Assembly (NCBI GenBank): GCA_026400835.1
Contig: JAPLOA010000087.1
Coordinates: 306,306 to 370,305 of the forward strand
Length of the DNA: 64,000 nt
Reading direction: 5' to 3'
From: Planctomycetales bacterium
Lineage (GTDB): Bacteria > Planctomycetota > Planctomycetia > Planctomycetales > Planctomycetaceae
In this document: one piece after another, positions 54,256-62,441 of the stretch
Layout of the letters: the number at the start of each line of letters is the position of its first letter
How positions within the stretch are numbered: the first letter of the stretch is position 1
Program-made: the position numbers and the translations under genes
The notes under the pieces: generated by a model
What the model was told of the DNA's origin: nothing
Database searches by the model: none
Seen by the model: only the letters and a program-made list of their open reading frames with translations

Positions 54256-54574
54256 TCTCCGCCCATCGCGAGTAAGTTTATGTCAAAAATTGATCCACGG
54301 ATCACGTCGACAAGAAACCGAAACGACGGAAGCCCTCTGTGTTTGGCCAGGAGGATCAGCAGAAATGGAGACGCTGAGGTTAAAACTTTTCAAACCACTA
54401 GTCGGCGATGATAAACACGGGAAGCGAAACGGCAGCAGCGTGCAATGACGCCTTTGGCTTCAACAGTGGCTGAGTTCCTTTTGCATCAGTGTTGATCAGC
54501 GACGATTAGTGTTTGCTGCACCTGAATCTTGCCGACCATATACTACAGCTGTGATTCACTCTAAGGCCAACCAG
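54256..54574. other. 319-base spacer, nothing recognised
   Basis: Spacer between convergent genes (queD homologue and lipoprotein). No strong hairpin with T-tract was found on either strand, and no open frame has coding character. Confidence 0.4.
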
Positions 54575-55663
54575 CTATTTCTTTCCCGCAGGAATTACCG
54601 CAGGCAGATCACCCGCAATTTTCGTTTCGGCGGGTGAACTGAGTACCGTCGAACGTGAAACCGAGGTCACTCCGGACTTGTTTCGCAGCCCCGGCCAAAC
54701 GGGTGGCTCGACCATGCGAGTTGATGAGCCAGGTGCCGCCGAAACGGGCTGCTGAGGTGGAATGACCGGAGCCTCCTGAACAGGTGGATTGTTGATCTGC
54801 TCCGGCACAAGCACTTCGCCCGGTGAATGAGGAATACCGGGAATCCCATGGAACACAGCAGCGTCTCCCCCGTGTCCTGCTTCAATATCAGCGGGCGTAA
54901 TCAATCCAGGATCGGTGTTATCGATCTCGGTATCTCGAAGAGGATCGGCGAGGCATTCGCGTTCTCGTTCGGAATGCAGGATCGCTCGATCATCGATCGC
55001 TCCAAAGCTCGGTGCAGCACAGCCGGGTCGAACTGTCGGTTCGCCACAGGGCACTCGGTATGCCGGTGCAGGAACTTCACGAGTCAACGTTCCGCAGGCT
55101 TCCGGTTGTGCGCCCAGCGGGCTGCATTCAGGTTTATAAGCATGAGGCTCCGCGTGACGAAACGCCCCCGGTAATGAGCGATGGAATCTCTTGAACTTGC
55201 TGGTTCGACGCGGAGGAACTGAATCGCAAGCACGCTCCTCACAGCAGGCTTCAGGGGATTCCGTGACGCAATCCGATTCGGTGACGCAGGGATCAAGAGC
55301 AGAACACTTGCCTACCAGTTTCTGGTCCGCACACGACAACTCGTCCGTACATTCCGATCGCGGTGCGACAGGCTTGCGGTGAAATTTTGCCCCGAGGTCT
55401 TTGATCCAGCCAACACTCTTCACGCGTGACACACCAAAGGCTGGAGGTGCTGGAACGGGCTCAAGCGGCCCATTACTTTCCGGAGGATTCTGAAAGTCTT
55501 CTGAGCCTTCAGTACCCGGAGAATATTCATGGTCATGTCTTGGCGGCAGTGCTTCATGGTCATCGCGATCTCGCAGAGGAGTAATCGCATTTCGGCTGGC
55601 AGAACAGCCACTTGCCAGGGCCAACAACAACATGGCAAACAGGGAAATCCGTTTGAGTCGCAT
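54575..55663 (-). CDS. Pro/Cys-rich lipoprotein
   Basis: A 362-residue lipoprotein. The start at 55663 has the Shine-Dalgarno GGAAG and a short leader RLKRISLFAMLLLALASGCSAS with a lipobox LASGC, so Cys at about 20 would be lipidated. The mature part is low-complexity: Pro-, Glu- and Cys-rich (CTDELSCADQKLVGKCSAL, CVTESDCVTESPEACCEERA) with no recognised domain. The C-terminal half has many Pro-Val/Ala runs (PPQQPVSAAPGSS). It is likely a surface or periplasmic linker protein. An in-frame upstream ATG at 55801 adds a leader that does not fit a lipoprotein. Confidence 0.75.
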   Translation of the reverse strand: MRLKRISLFAMLLLALASGCSASRNAITPLRDRDDHEALPPRHDHEYSPGTEGSEDFQNPPESNGPLEPVPAPPAFGVSRVKSVGWIKDLGAKFHRKPVAPRSECTDELSCADQKLVGKCSALDPCVTESDCVTESPEACCEERACDSVPPRRTSKFKRFHRSLPGAFRHAEPHAYKPECSPLGAQPEACGTLTREVPAPAYRVPCGEPTVRPGCAAPSFGAIDDRAILHSERERECLADPLRDTEIDNTDPGLITPADIEAGHGGDAAVFHGIPGIPHSPGEVLVPEQINNPPVQEAPVIPPQQPVSAAPGSSTRMVEPPVWPGLRNKSGVTSVSRSTVLSSPAETKIAGDLPAVIPAGKK

Positions 55664-55703
55664 GCGACTTCCTTCCAGCGAAGCGACCTGCTCCGGCAAT
55701 TTT

Positions 55704-55910
55704 TTACGCCGAACGATCGCAATCTCCATAAAACAATCCGTATGCCTCTGAGTTCGGCAGGATTTGCAGAAGTGCAATCTGTTTGCTGGAAAGTTTCCCA
55801 ACTTCGTCGAAAGAGCGTCGCGAACAGTCTATGAGTACCGGGTGATCTGACTGGAACACTTCTGCCAGTCCCGCAAAATAGGTTGTGTCAACCGGTTTGA
55901 CACTTCCCAA
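55704..55910 (-). CDS. possible small hypothetical protein upstream of the lipoprotein gene
   Basis: A 68-residue frame with reasonable composition (TTYFAGLAEVFQSDHPVLID, VGKLSSKQIALLQILPNSEA). It ends 40 bases before the lipoprotein start on the same strand. There is no family match, and its N-terminal codons lie in a region with an alternative plus-strand frame. It could be a leader peptide or a chance frame. Confidence 0.3.
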   Translation of the reverse strand: MGSVKPVDTTYFAGLAEVFQSDHPVLIDCSRRSFDEVGKLSSKQIALLQILPNSEAYGLFYGDCDRSA

Positions 55911-55972
55911 ACAGCATCAGGGACACCCTATCAATCGCCACACGGGGCGCCAGTGGAGTTCAAAACAATTTC

Positions 55973-56713
55973 TTAATCAACATCAGCAGCCGGACAACAA
56001 AGATCGTCAAGCCCATGCCATTCGTGATCAATTCTTCGCATTAACAGGGCACAGTCATACTGAATTGAACCTGCTGGAAACACGGAATTGTCCTGAAACC
56101 AGGATGACTCCATTTTGTCGATATTCAAATTGTCCACCGCCCAATTCTGACATCGGAGTTCAATCCCATCGAACCTTCCGGGGCTTCTTGTGACCGAGTA
56201 CCCCAGGGAGCCATTCTGAAAGAAGTTCGAGGCTTCCTCGAGTGATCCAAAGACAGATGAATCTGGAAATCCCGGATAGATTTTGCCAGCCACATGTAAT
56301 TGGGCATTCCCGTCTCGACTGATCATTTTCACGGAAACGTGGTCGGAGGTCTCCTGCACCTCAAAGTCAGCTCGATGGTGAACACCTGGAAAAACAGTGC
56401 CACCTGCGGCAGAATTGAGCCACGAACTTGTATCGCGACGAGGGATATAAACGCCCTGCTTCAGTTGCCCTTTATCTGACCATTCGACGGCAAATCGATG
56501 CGCCGCGTTTTCAGACCCAATCCCAACTGGAAAAGGGAACAGCCTCGGACGTATCGCCTTGAGTCGTATCAAACAAATACCGCCGATCGCCCAGCCATTC
56601 ACGATTTGTGGAACAAACGGTCGAGGCAGAATTCTGGCAACAACCTCCGGGTCGATGTGATAGTTGGCGAGAATTCTTCGGTCAATAATTCCTCGAATCG
56701 CCGGAATTCGCAT
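55973..56713 (-). CDS. DUF2071 family protein
   Basis: A 246-residue protein of the DUF2071 family, predicted to have an acetoacetate-decarboxylase-like fold, with unknown activity. Matching segments are YHIDPEVVARILPRPFVPQI with NGWAIGGICLIRL near the N-terminus (family: L.PxL, DG.A.v), NAAHRFAVEW, GVYIPRRDTSSWLNSAAGG and FPGVHHRADFEV. A normal length and compact domain are evident. It is divergent from the downstream PVC dehydrogenase gene, with about 217 bases between the two starts that must hold both promoters. Confidence 0.82.
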   Translation of the reverse strand: MRIPAIRGIIDRRILANYHIDPEVVARILPRPFVPQIVNGWAIGGICLIRLKAIRPRLFPFPVGIGSENAAHRFAVEWSDKGQLKQGVYIPRRDTSSWLNSAAGGTVFPGVHHRADFEVQETSDHVSVKMISRDGNAQLHVAGKIYPGFPDSSVFGSLEEASNFFQNGSLGYSVTRSPGRFDGIELRCQNWAVDNLNIDKMESSWFQDNSVFPAGSIQYDCALLMRRIDHEWHGLDDLCCPAADVD

Positions 56714-56930
56714 ACCAGTAACCTTCCACTTCTGAATCGTCTGAGCAATGCACCTGAAAACAAAAACCGCAGTTTGGTTTGAGTAACAACGACGGTGTTG
56801 GTCAAATTCACGGCATCTTCGTCAAATGCGATCACGCCGTTGAGAAAGTTGGCTGAAGTCGCCTTATGGTGTTCCAACAATACCTGATCGAACCTTGCAT
56901 TCCCACTTGATCAACCGGAGGTTTCCCACC

Positions 56931-59900
56931 GTGAAGTTTTTCCATCGTGCCACTGCCGGCCTTTCCGCGAGATATCTCGCGGCCGCACTGGGTGTTTCTG
57001 CACTCTCAGATCAAGCGTGTCTCGCAGCTCCCCCGAAACCGATTGCTTCCACTGCGATCGTTAACACTGAAACTCCTGGACACGCGGCGAAGATCGAAGC
57101 CGACATTAAGGGACAGAAAGATCTGTACCTTGTCGTCACCGACGGCGGAAATGGCTTCGGCAGCGACTGGGCCAACTGGGCCGAACCGAAGCTGATTGGC
57201 AGCAAAGGCGAAATGAAACTCACCGACCTGAAATGGAAAAACGCTTCGGCCGACTGGGGTAATGTTGGCATCAACAAGAATGTTGACGGCGGCAGTATGA
57301 GAATCGCTGGCAAGCCGGTTGAGTTCGGAATAGGCACGCATGCCAATTCGATCATCCATTTCGAACTGCCAGAAGGCTACGACAAGTTTGTTGCTCGCGC
57401 CGGCATCGACAACGGCGGCAGCGATCAGGGCATGGGCAGCAGTGTGCAGTTCTTTGTGTACACTTCCGCTCCAGGACCGATCGGACAGAATGCTCCCGTC
57501 GATCGCACGCCAGAGAACGCTGTTGCGGGACTGGATGTGACTGATGGCGTTGAACTGCAACTCTTCGCCGCCGAACCGATGCTGCTCAGCCCATCGAACA
57601 TCGACATCGATCATCTCGGCCGCGTTTGGGTCTGCGAAGTCGTTAACTATCGACGCTTCGCCAACGGCAACAATGCTGAGCGAGTCGAAGGTGACCGCAT
57701 TCTGATTCTGGAAGACACCAACGGCGACGGAATGGCCGATAAGGAAACCGTCTTCTATCAGGGCCGTGACATCGATTCAGCTCACGGAGTCTGCGTGCTG
57801 GGCAATCGAGTCATCGTCTCCGCCGGCGACAGCGTGTTCAGCTTCTACGACGATAACGGCGATTCCAAAGCCGATCGCAAAGAAGTGCTCTTCACCGGCA
57901 TCAAGGGAACTCAGCACGACCACGGAATTCACAGCTTTACGTTTGGCCCTGACGGTCGACTGTACTTCAACTTCGGCAACAGCGGTGAAGAACTGCACAA
58001 TCCGGATGGATCAATCGTCGTCGACTTGGCCGGTAACGAAGTGCGATCCGCTCGCAAGCCGTATCAGGAAGGCATGGCGTTTCGCTGCGAACTGGATGGC
58101 AGCAAAGTCGATACGCTCGGCTGGAACTTCCGTAACAACTGGGAACTGTGCGTCGACAGCTTCGGCACGGTCTGGCAGTCCGACAACGATGACGACGGCA
58201 ACAAAGGCGCTCGTATCAACTACGTGATGGAATACGGCAACTACGGCTACAAGGACGAACTCACCGGAGCCGGCTGGCAGACGCCTCGCACAAATATGGA
58301 AGACGAGATTCCTCGCCGCCACTGGCATCTGAACGATCCGGGCGTTGTTCCAAATCTGCTGCAGACCGGAGCAGGCTCACCGACCGGTATTCTGATCTAC
58401 GAAGGCGACAAACTTCCCGAACGGTTCATCAATCAGCTCATCCACTGCGATGCCGGTCCGAACGTGGTTCGCAGCTACGCGGTGACCGATGATGGTGCTG
58501 GCTACAAGGCTGAGATCAATGACATCCTCAACGGAACTCGCGATCAGTGGTTCCGTCCGTCGGACGTCTGCGTGGCTCCGGACGGATCCTTGATCGTCGC
58601 CGACTGGTACGATCCGGGCGTTGGTGGTCATCGCCAGGGTGACGTCGATCGAGGCCGCTTGTTCCGAGTCGCATTACCCGGTCAGGAGTATTCTGTTCCG
58701 AAGCACGACTTTTCAACCGTCGAAGGTGCCGCCGAAGCTCTGAAGAGCCCCAACACGGCAACTCGTTATCTGGCTTTCACCAAGCTGAAAGAATCCGGCG
58801 CCGCGGCTGAAGCCGTACTGGCGAAGATGTTTGAATCCGACCCGAATCCACGCTTCCGCTCACGTGCGTTGTGGTTGCTGGGTCAGATCGAAGGGAAGAC
58901 TCAGAAGTATTTGGACCTTGCGATTGCAGACAGAGACAAGGACATGCGAATCACGGGGATTCGATTGGCTCGGCGGATGGAACACAGCGGGCTGGATACC
59001 CTGCTGGAAACACTTGCAGAAGACAGTTCTCTCGCGGTGCGCCGCGAGTGTGCGATTGCTCTGCGACACTTAAAGTCTCCGAAAAAGCCTGAAATTTGGG
59101 CAAGCCTCGCGGTTCAGCTTCCATCTCACGATCGCTGGTATCTTGAAGCCTTGGGCTCGGCCGCTGAAGGCCAATGGGACACCTGCATGCGTGCGACCGC
59201 AAAGAGGTTACCCCGCAACGAAGAATCTGCGCAAGTCATGGAGAATCTGATTTGGCGAAGTCGCGCGGAATTGTCTGCCCGCGAAATCGTCGATGAAATC
59301 GGCAAGCAGGCATCTTCTGACAACGAACACGCCGCAGCACATACTCTCGCCTATTTCCGAGCACTGGATTTTCAACCAAAAAATCTCGTTGCCGAACAGG
59401 TCGTTTCTTTACTCGAAACGGATAAGCTCAATTCCATCAAGGAATCTCATAGATTAATCGTCACAGCGGAAGTACTGGCTCGCCTCAGCGGCACCAATTT
59501 TTCTTCTAATCCACAAGCGAAAAAAGCTCTGGAAAAGACGCTTTCGGATCTTCAGGGTACAGCCCAGTACATCCAGCTTGTTAAGCGTTTCAACCTGACA
59601 GATCGACTCCCGGAACTTCTGCAACTAGCCCAGCAACACCCTTCGGAGCAGATCGGCGTAGAAGCGATCACGGCACTCCTTGAGCTTCAGCAGTGGAGTC
59701 TGCTGAACACCGGTTTGACCGACAAGGATACAGTTGCAGCCATCGCCACTGCAGACGCTCTTGGTAATTCGCAGAATGGTGCGATCAGTGGCCTGCTGCT
59801 GCCGGTTGTGAAAAACGCAGAAGTGAACATCGATGTTCGTCGAGCTGCAGTCAAAGCCGCTTCGAAGGCGGGTAATGCGGCGATGGAGTTGGTGAAGCTT

Positions 59901-60485
59901 GTTGATGAGAAAGCTCTTGATCCGGAACTGGAGCAGTCCGTTGCGGCCGCTCTGCATAGCTCTCCGCACCGAAACGCTCGCGAGGCGGCTCAGCGGTTGT
60001 TCCCGTTGCCTCCGTCAAAGGACAACATGCCAACACCGCCAATCAGCGAGCTTGCGAAGCTGAAAGGCGATGTGGCGAACGGGCGTATGGTGTTCTTCTC
60101 CACCGGAACATGTCACAAGTGCCACGTTGTTGACGGCATGGGTCGCGAAATTGGGCCGAACCTGACCGAGATCGGCAGCAAGCTCAGCCGCGAAGCGATG
60201 TTTGAATCGGTGCTTTATCCAAGTGCCGGCATCAGCCACAACTTCGAACTCTGGACCGTCGTCAAAACCGATGGCACGACGCTGAACGGGCTGCTTGTAT
60301 CCAATACCGACGCCGAAGTCAGTATCAAAGGCGACGATGCACTCGTGCGAGCGATCCCGAAGTCAGAGGTTGAAGAACTGGTCAAACAAAAGATCAGCCT
60401 CATGCCTGCTGACCTGCAAAAGACCATGACAACGCAGGAACTCACTGACGTCGTGGATTACATGCAGACGCTGAAGAAGAAATAG
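56931..60485 (+). CDS. PVC-type membrane-bound dehydrogenase with NPCBM domain, HEAT-like repeats and cytochrome c motif
   Basis: An 1184-residue exported protein. The GTG start at 56931 is preceded by GGAGGT at 8 bases; leader ATAGLSARYLAAALGVSAL. An NPCBM carbohydrate-binding module fills about 45-185 (LYLVVTDGGNGFGSDWANWA, VGINKNVDGGSMRIAGKPV, GIGTHANSIIHFELPEGY). The PVC beta-propeller dehydrogenase domain follows from GVELQLFAAEPMLLSPSNID, with the glucose/sorbosone-type HDHGIHSFTFGPDGRLYFNFG. HEAT-like repeats fill about 600-1020 (RYLAFTKLKESGAAAEAVLA and successors). The terminal haem domain has CHKCH at about 1061, in STGTCHKCHVVDGMGREIGP. It is likely a periplasmic sugar/alcohol oxidoreductase passing electrons through haem c. 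Confidence 0.93.
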   Translation: MKFFHRATAGLSARYLAAALGVSALSDQACLAAPPKPIASTAIVNTETPGHAAKIEADIKGQKDLYLVVTDGGNGFGSDWANWAEPKLIGSKGEMKLTDLKWKNASADWGNVGINKNVDGGSMRIAGKPVEFGIGTHANSIIHFELPEGYDKFVARAGIDNGGSDQGMGSSVQFFVYTSAPGPIGQNAPVDRTPENAVAGLDVTDGVELQLFAAEPMLLSPSNIDIDHLGRVWVCEVVNYRRFANGNNAERVEGDRILILEDTNGDGMADKETVFYQGRDIDSAHGVCVLGNRVIVSAGDSVFSFYDDNGDSKADRKEVLFTGIKGTQHDHGIHSFTFGPDGRLYFNFGNSGEELHNPDGSIVVDLAGNEVRSARKPYQEGMAFRCELDGSKVDTLGWNFRNNWELCVDSFGTVWQSDNDDDGNKGARINYVMEYGNYGYKDELTGAGWQTPRTNMEDEIPRRHWHLNDPGVVPNLLQTGAGSPTGILIYEGDKLPERFINQLIHCDAGPNVVRSYAVTDDGAGYKAEINDILNGTRDQWFRPSDVCVAPDGSLIVADWYDPGVGGHRQGDVDRGRLFRVALPGQEYSVPKHDFSTVEGAAEALKSPNTATRYLAFTKLKESGAAAEAVLAKMFESDPNPRFRSRALWLLGQIEGKTQKYLDLAIADRDKDMRITGIRLARRMEHSGLDTLLETLAEDSSLAVRRECAIALRHLKSPKKPEIWASLAVQLPSHDRWYLEALGSAAEGQWDTCMRATAKRLPRNEESAQVMENLIWRSRAELSAREIVDEIGKQASSDNEHAAAHTLAYFRALDFQPKNLVAEQVVSLLETDKLNSIKESHRLIVTAEVLARLSGTNFSSNPQAKKALEKTLSDLQGTAQYIQLVKRFNLTDRLPELLQLAQQHPSEQIGVEAITALLELQQWSLLNTGLTDKDTVAAIATADALGNSQNGAISGLLLPVVKNAEVNIDVRRAAVKAASKAGNAAMELVKLVDEKALDPELEQSVAAALHSSPHRNAREAAQRLFPLPPSKDNMPTPPISELAKLKGDVANGRMVFFSTGTCHKCHVVDGMGREIGPNLTEIGSKLSREAMFESVLYPSAGISHNFELWTVVKTDGTTLNGLLVSNTDAEVSIKGDDALVRAIPKSEVEELVKQKISLMPADLQKTMTTQELTDVVDYMQTLKKK

Positions 60486-60517
60486 GGAGGTCACAAATCG
60501 GCAACCGACGATCAAGG

Positions 60518-60549
60518 AGCCCGGCACGTAAATTGTGCCGGGCTTTTTT
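60518..60549 (+). terminator. intrinsic terminator after the PVC dehydrogenase gene
   Basis: A 10-bp stem AGCCCGGCAC / GTGCCGGGCT with loop GTAAATT and T-run TTTTTT. It lies 33 bases beyond the stop and is a textbook Rho-independent terminator. Confidence 0.92.
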
Positions 60550-60580
60550 GTTGAGTACCGGCAACCCCGCTACGCATTCC

Positions 60581-60602
60581 GCCACCGGGTTTACCCGGTG
60601 GC
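60581..60602. repeat. isolated perfect hairpin GCCACCGGG-TTTA-CCCGGTGGC
   Basis: A 9-bp perfect stem with TTTA loop and outer CTACGC/GCGTAG complementarity. It is an intergenic palindrome typical of the dispersed planctomycete hairpins. No gene follows on the plus strand. Confidence 0.6.
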
Positions 60603-60700
60603 GTAGTCGTAAGTTCGACTTGCCACAATGGGGCTTGTTCTGAGGTGTCGAACATTTGGTGTTTAACGAGATTCAGTGGGACAACTATCGTTCTGATTTC

Positions 60701-60789
60701 GCCTCGTAGAGGCGGCAGCGAGTAGCCCCAGGCTTTAGCCTGGGGGAGTACGTTTTAAAATGAACATTAAGCCGTGAAACGGCGACAGC
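60701..60789 (+). repeat. three-hairpin dispersed element, locus 2 copy A
   Basis: Hairpin GCCTCGTAGAGGC, junction GGCAGCGAGTAGC, hairpin CCCCAGGCTTTAGCCTGGGG, linker, then AAGCCGTGAAACGGCGACAGC. The order, the GGCAGC-N-TAGC junction and the CGGCGACAG ending equal the element at 1901-1985, although the middle stem has a different sequence. Confidence 0.75.
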
Positions 60790-60817
60790 AATGTGTTGAT
60801 CTCGTTGAAAAAAAATC

Positions 60818-60916
60818 GCTGTCGCCGTTTCACGGCTGATGGATCGTGTTTTCGCCTCCCACCCCAGGCTGAAGCCTGGGGCTAAATGCTGCCGCAGCTA
60901 CGCTGCGAAACGCAGC
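60818..60916 (-). repeat. three-hairpin dispersed element, locus 2 copy B (inverted)
   Basis: On the minus strand: GCTGCGTTTCGCAGC hairpin, GCAGCATTTAGC junction, CCCCAGGCTTCAGCCTGGGG hairpin, linker, and CAGCCGTGAAACGGCGACAGC. It is head-to-head with 60701-60789 around a 28-base centre, mirroring the arrangement at 1.9 kb. Confidence 0.75.
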
Positions 60917-61073
60917 ACGACGCAACGGACCAAAACGTAGTTTCCAGCCCGGTTCGCCGCTGGCACACGGCCAACCGGGGCTTTTCTGCTGAATGACGTT
61001 CGTCCACGACGTTCGGACTGATCATAAACCCAGCGGCGTAGCCCGGTTCAAAAAAGACGAATAGCTTCGTCGA

Positions 61074-61925
61074 TTACCTCGCCCCGAGTTGCACCAGCGA
61101 CAAGGCCGCGTTCAGATTTCCTGATCGAAATCCTTCCAGGTCGATCGTCACAGATCGGAACCCCAGCGTTCGAAAACACTCCACCAGTGCCTGCCGAGTC
61201 TCTGCGACACAAATCCTCGCGATCTCGTTCACGGGCACTTCGATTCTTGCCAGCTCATTTGCTTCGAGTCGCACTCTAAACTCTGAGATACTCGTTAGCT
61301 CGCGCAGGAACGCTTCGGCCTGTTCAATCCGGGCAACTCGCTCTTCATTAACCTCAACACCGTACGCAATTCGGCTGGCCAAACATGGCGCTGCGGGTTT
61401 CTCTGAGACACTCAAATCCCAGTATCGCGCCAAGTTGCGGACATCCGACTTGGTGAGATTCAACTCAATCAGCGGACTGCGGATCCCATGGTCTGCAGCG
61501 GCTTTCATTCCCGGTCGATGATCCCCCAGATCGTCAGCGTTGGCCCCGTTAACGATCAACACGACCTGCAGCTCGGCCAGCTTCTCCGCGGCCAGTGAAT
61601 ACAGAGTATCTTTGCAGTAAAAACATCGATCACCCGCATTTCGTCGATATTCGTCGCGAGAAAACTCATCGGTGGAAATCTCGATGTGGCGAATTCCAAT
61701 CCGAGCCGCCTCGTCACGGGCAATCAGCAACTCCGACGCTGCGAGGCTTGGGCTCACAGCAGTGACCGCCACAGCCTGAGATCCCCACGCCTCAAACGCC
61801 GCCTTCGCAACAACCGCGCTGTCGACTCCGCCGGAGAATGCAACAGCGACCGGACCATACGAACGAATCGTGTCCACAAGTCGTGAAGCAGTGTCGGCCA
61901 GAGCAGGCGGGATTGTTTGAGTCAT
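61074..61925 (-). CDS. larE: nickel-pincer nucleotide sulfur transferase LarE
   Basis: A 283-residue PP-loop ATPase that sulfurates the pyridinium dicarboxylate precursor of the nickel-pincer cofactor. The PP-loop SGGVDSAV lies at 31-38. The sacrificial Cys, usually near residue 176 in the characterised enzyme, is in AAPCLASRI at about 181. RCFYCKDTLY (two more Cys), NGANADDLGDHRPGMKAAAD and the SPLIELNLTKSDVRNLARYW block complete the family signature. Length is normal. larB, larC and a canonical larA are not adjacent, although a LarA-like protein is encoded at 24453. It lies alone, flanked by repeats on both sides. Confidence 0.93.
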   Translation of the reverse strand: MTQTIPPALADTASRLVDTIRSYGPVAVAFSGGVDSAVVAKAAFEAWGSQAVAVTAVSPSLAASELLIARDEAARIGIRHIEISTDEFSRDEYRRNAGDRCFYCKDTLYSLAAEKLAELQVVLIVNGANADDLGDHRPGMKAAADHGIRSPLIELNLTKSDVRNLARYWDLSVSEKPAAPCLASRIAYGVEVNEERVARIEQAEAFLRELTSISEFRVRLEANELARIEVPVNEIARICVAETRQALVECFRTLGFRSVTIDLEGFRSGNLNAALSLVQLGAR

Positions 61926-61993
61926 GAATTCAGGAGTTTACGCTAGAGGCATCAGGACAGACGAGCTGGGAAAAGTTTCTGGCTCTTCTTTAG

Positions 61994-62030
61994 GTCCTCC
62001 TTGCCGAGGAGGACTTCGCGGCTTGCCGCG
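61994..62030. repeat. two adjacent hairpins after larE
   Basis: GTCCTCC-TTGCCGA-GGAGGAC (61994-62014), then CGCGGC-TT-GCCGCG (about 62018-62031). They are outside any gene and part of the repeat-rich spacer. Confidence 0.55.
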
Positions 62031-62113
62031 ACCTGTGTGAACGGGATGAAACTTAACAGGCCGCTATGCTGGTCAACATACGCACCTGGGTTCGCCTTAC
62101 GGCAAATCGAAGA

Positions 62114-62170
62114 TCCTTTCCGGCAGAAAGGACCTACCAAACACAGTCCTTTCCGGCAGAAAGGACCTAC
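62114..62170 (+). repeat. tandem pair of a 24-base hairpin repeat
   Basis: Two identical copies of TCCTTTCCGGCAGAAAGGAC plus CTAC (62114-62137 and 62147-62170), 33 bases apart. Each can form a TCCTTTC/GAAAGGA hairpin. They lie in the spacer between larE and the DUF1501 gene and carry no further copies, so they are not an array. Confidence 0.7.
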
Positions 62171-62319
62171 TCAAAACGTTCGCGGCTCCCGTTCATCATA
62201 TCATGGCCCTAACGTTTTTTCAGTGAACGCGAACGGATCCGGCACAATGTCCGGGACTGCCTGAATTCCGGATTTGCGTTCAGTTTCTGATCGGGTACAT
62301 TCGAAGCAGAATTTGTCGA

Positions 62320-62396
62320 CGCGGTGTGAATTGAGGCTGGGTGTTCGCAAGATACCTGTCGACGGTCGCCTCAAACATAGCCGCGAACTGTAAATA
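62320..62396 (+). promoter_or_regulatory. conserved upstream element with TTGAGGC-N30-GCCTCAA dyad, copy 2
   Basis: The dyad is 62331-62374, with arms and interval identical to 27102-27145. The flanks also match (CGGTGTGAATTGAGGC against CGGTATGAATTGAGGC, then GGGTxTTCGC and GATAC). The DUF1501 gene starts 68 bases beyond the dyad. TTGAGG followed 16 bases later by TACCTG would be a weak sigma-70 promoter. Confidence 0.7.
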
Positions 62397-62441
62397 CCCC
62401 GCCAAACGACATCACCCGCCGCGAATCCTCGGAGTTTTCCC

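Noticed and set aside
62114..62170. Possible CRISPR-like repeat pair
   Set aside because: Only two identical 24-base copies 33 bases apart, each self-complementary, with no further copies and no cas genes.
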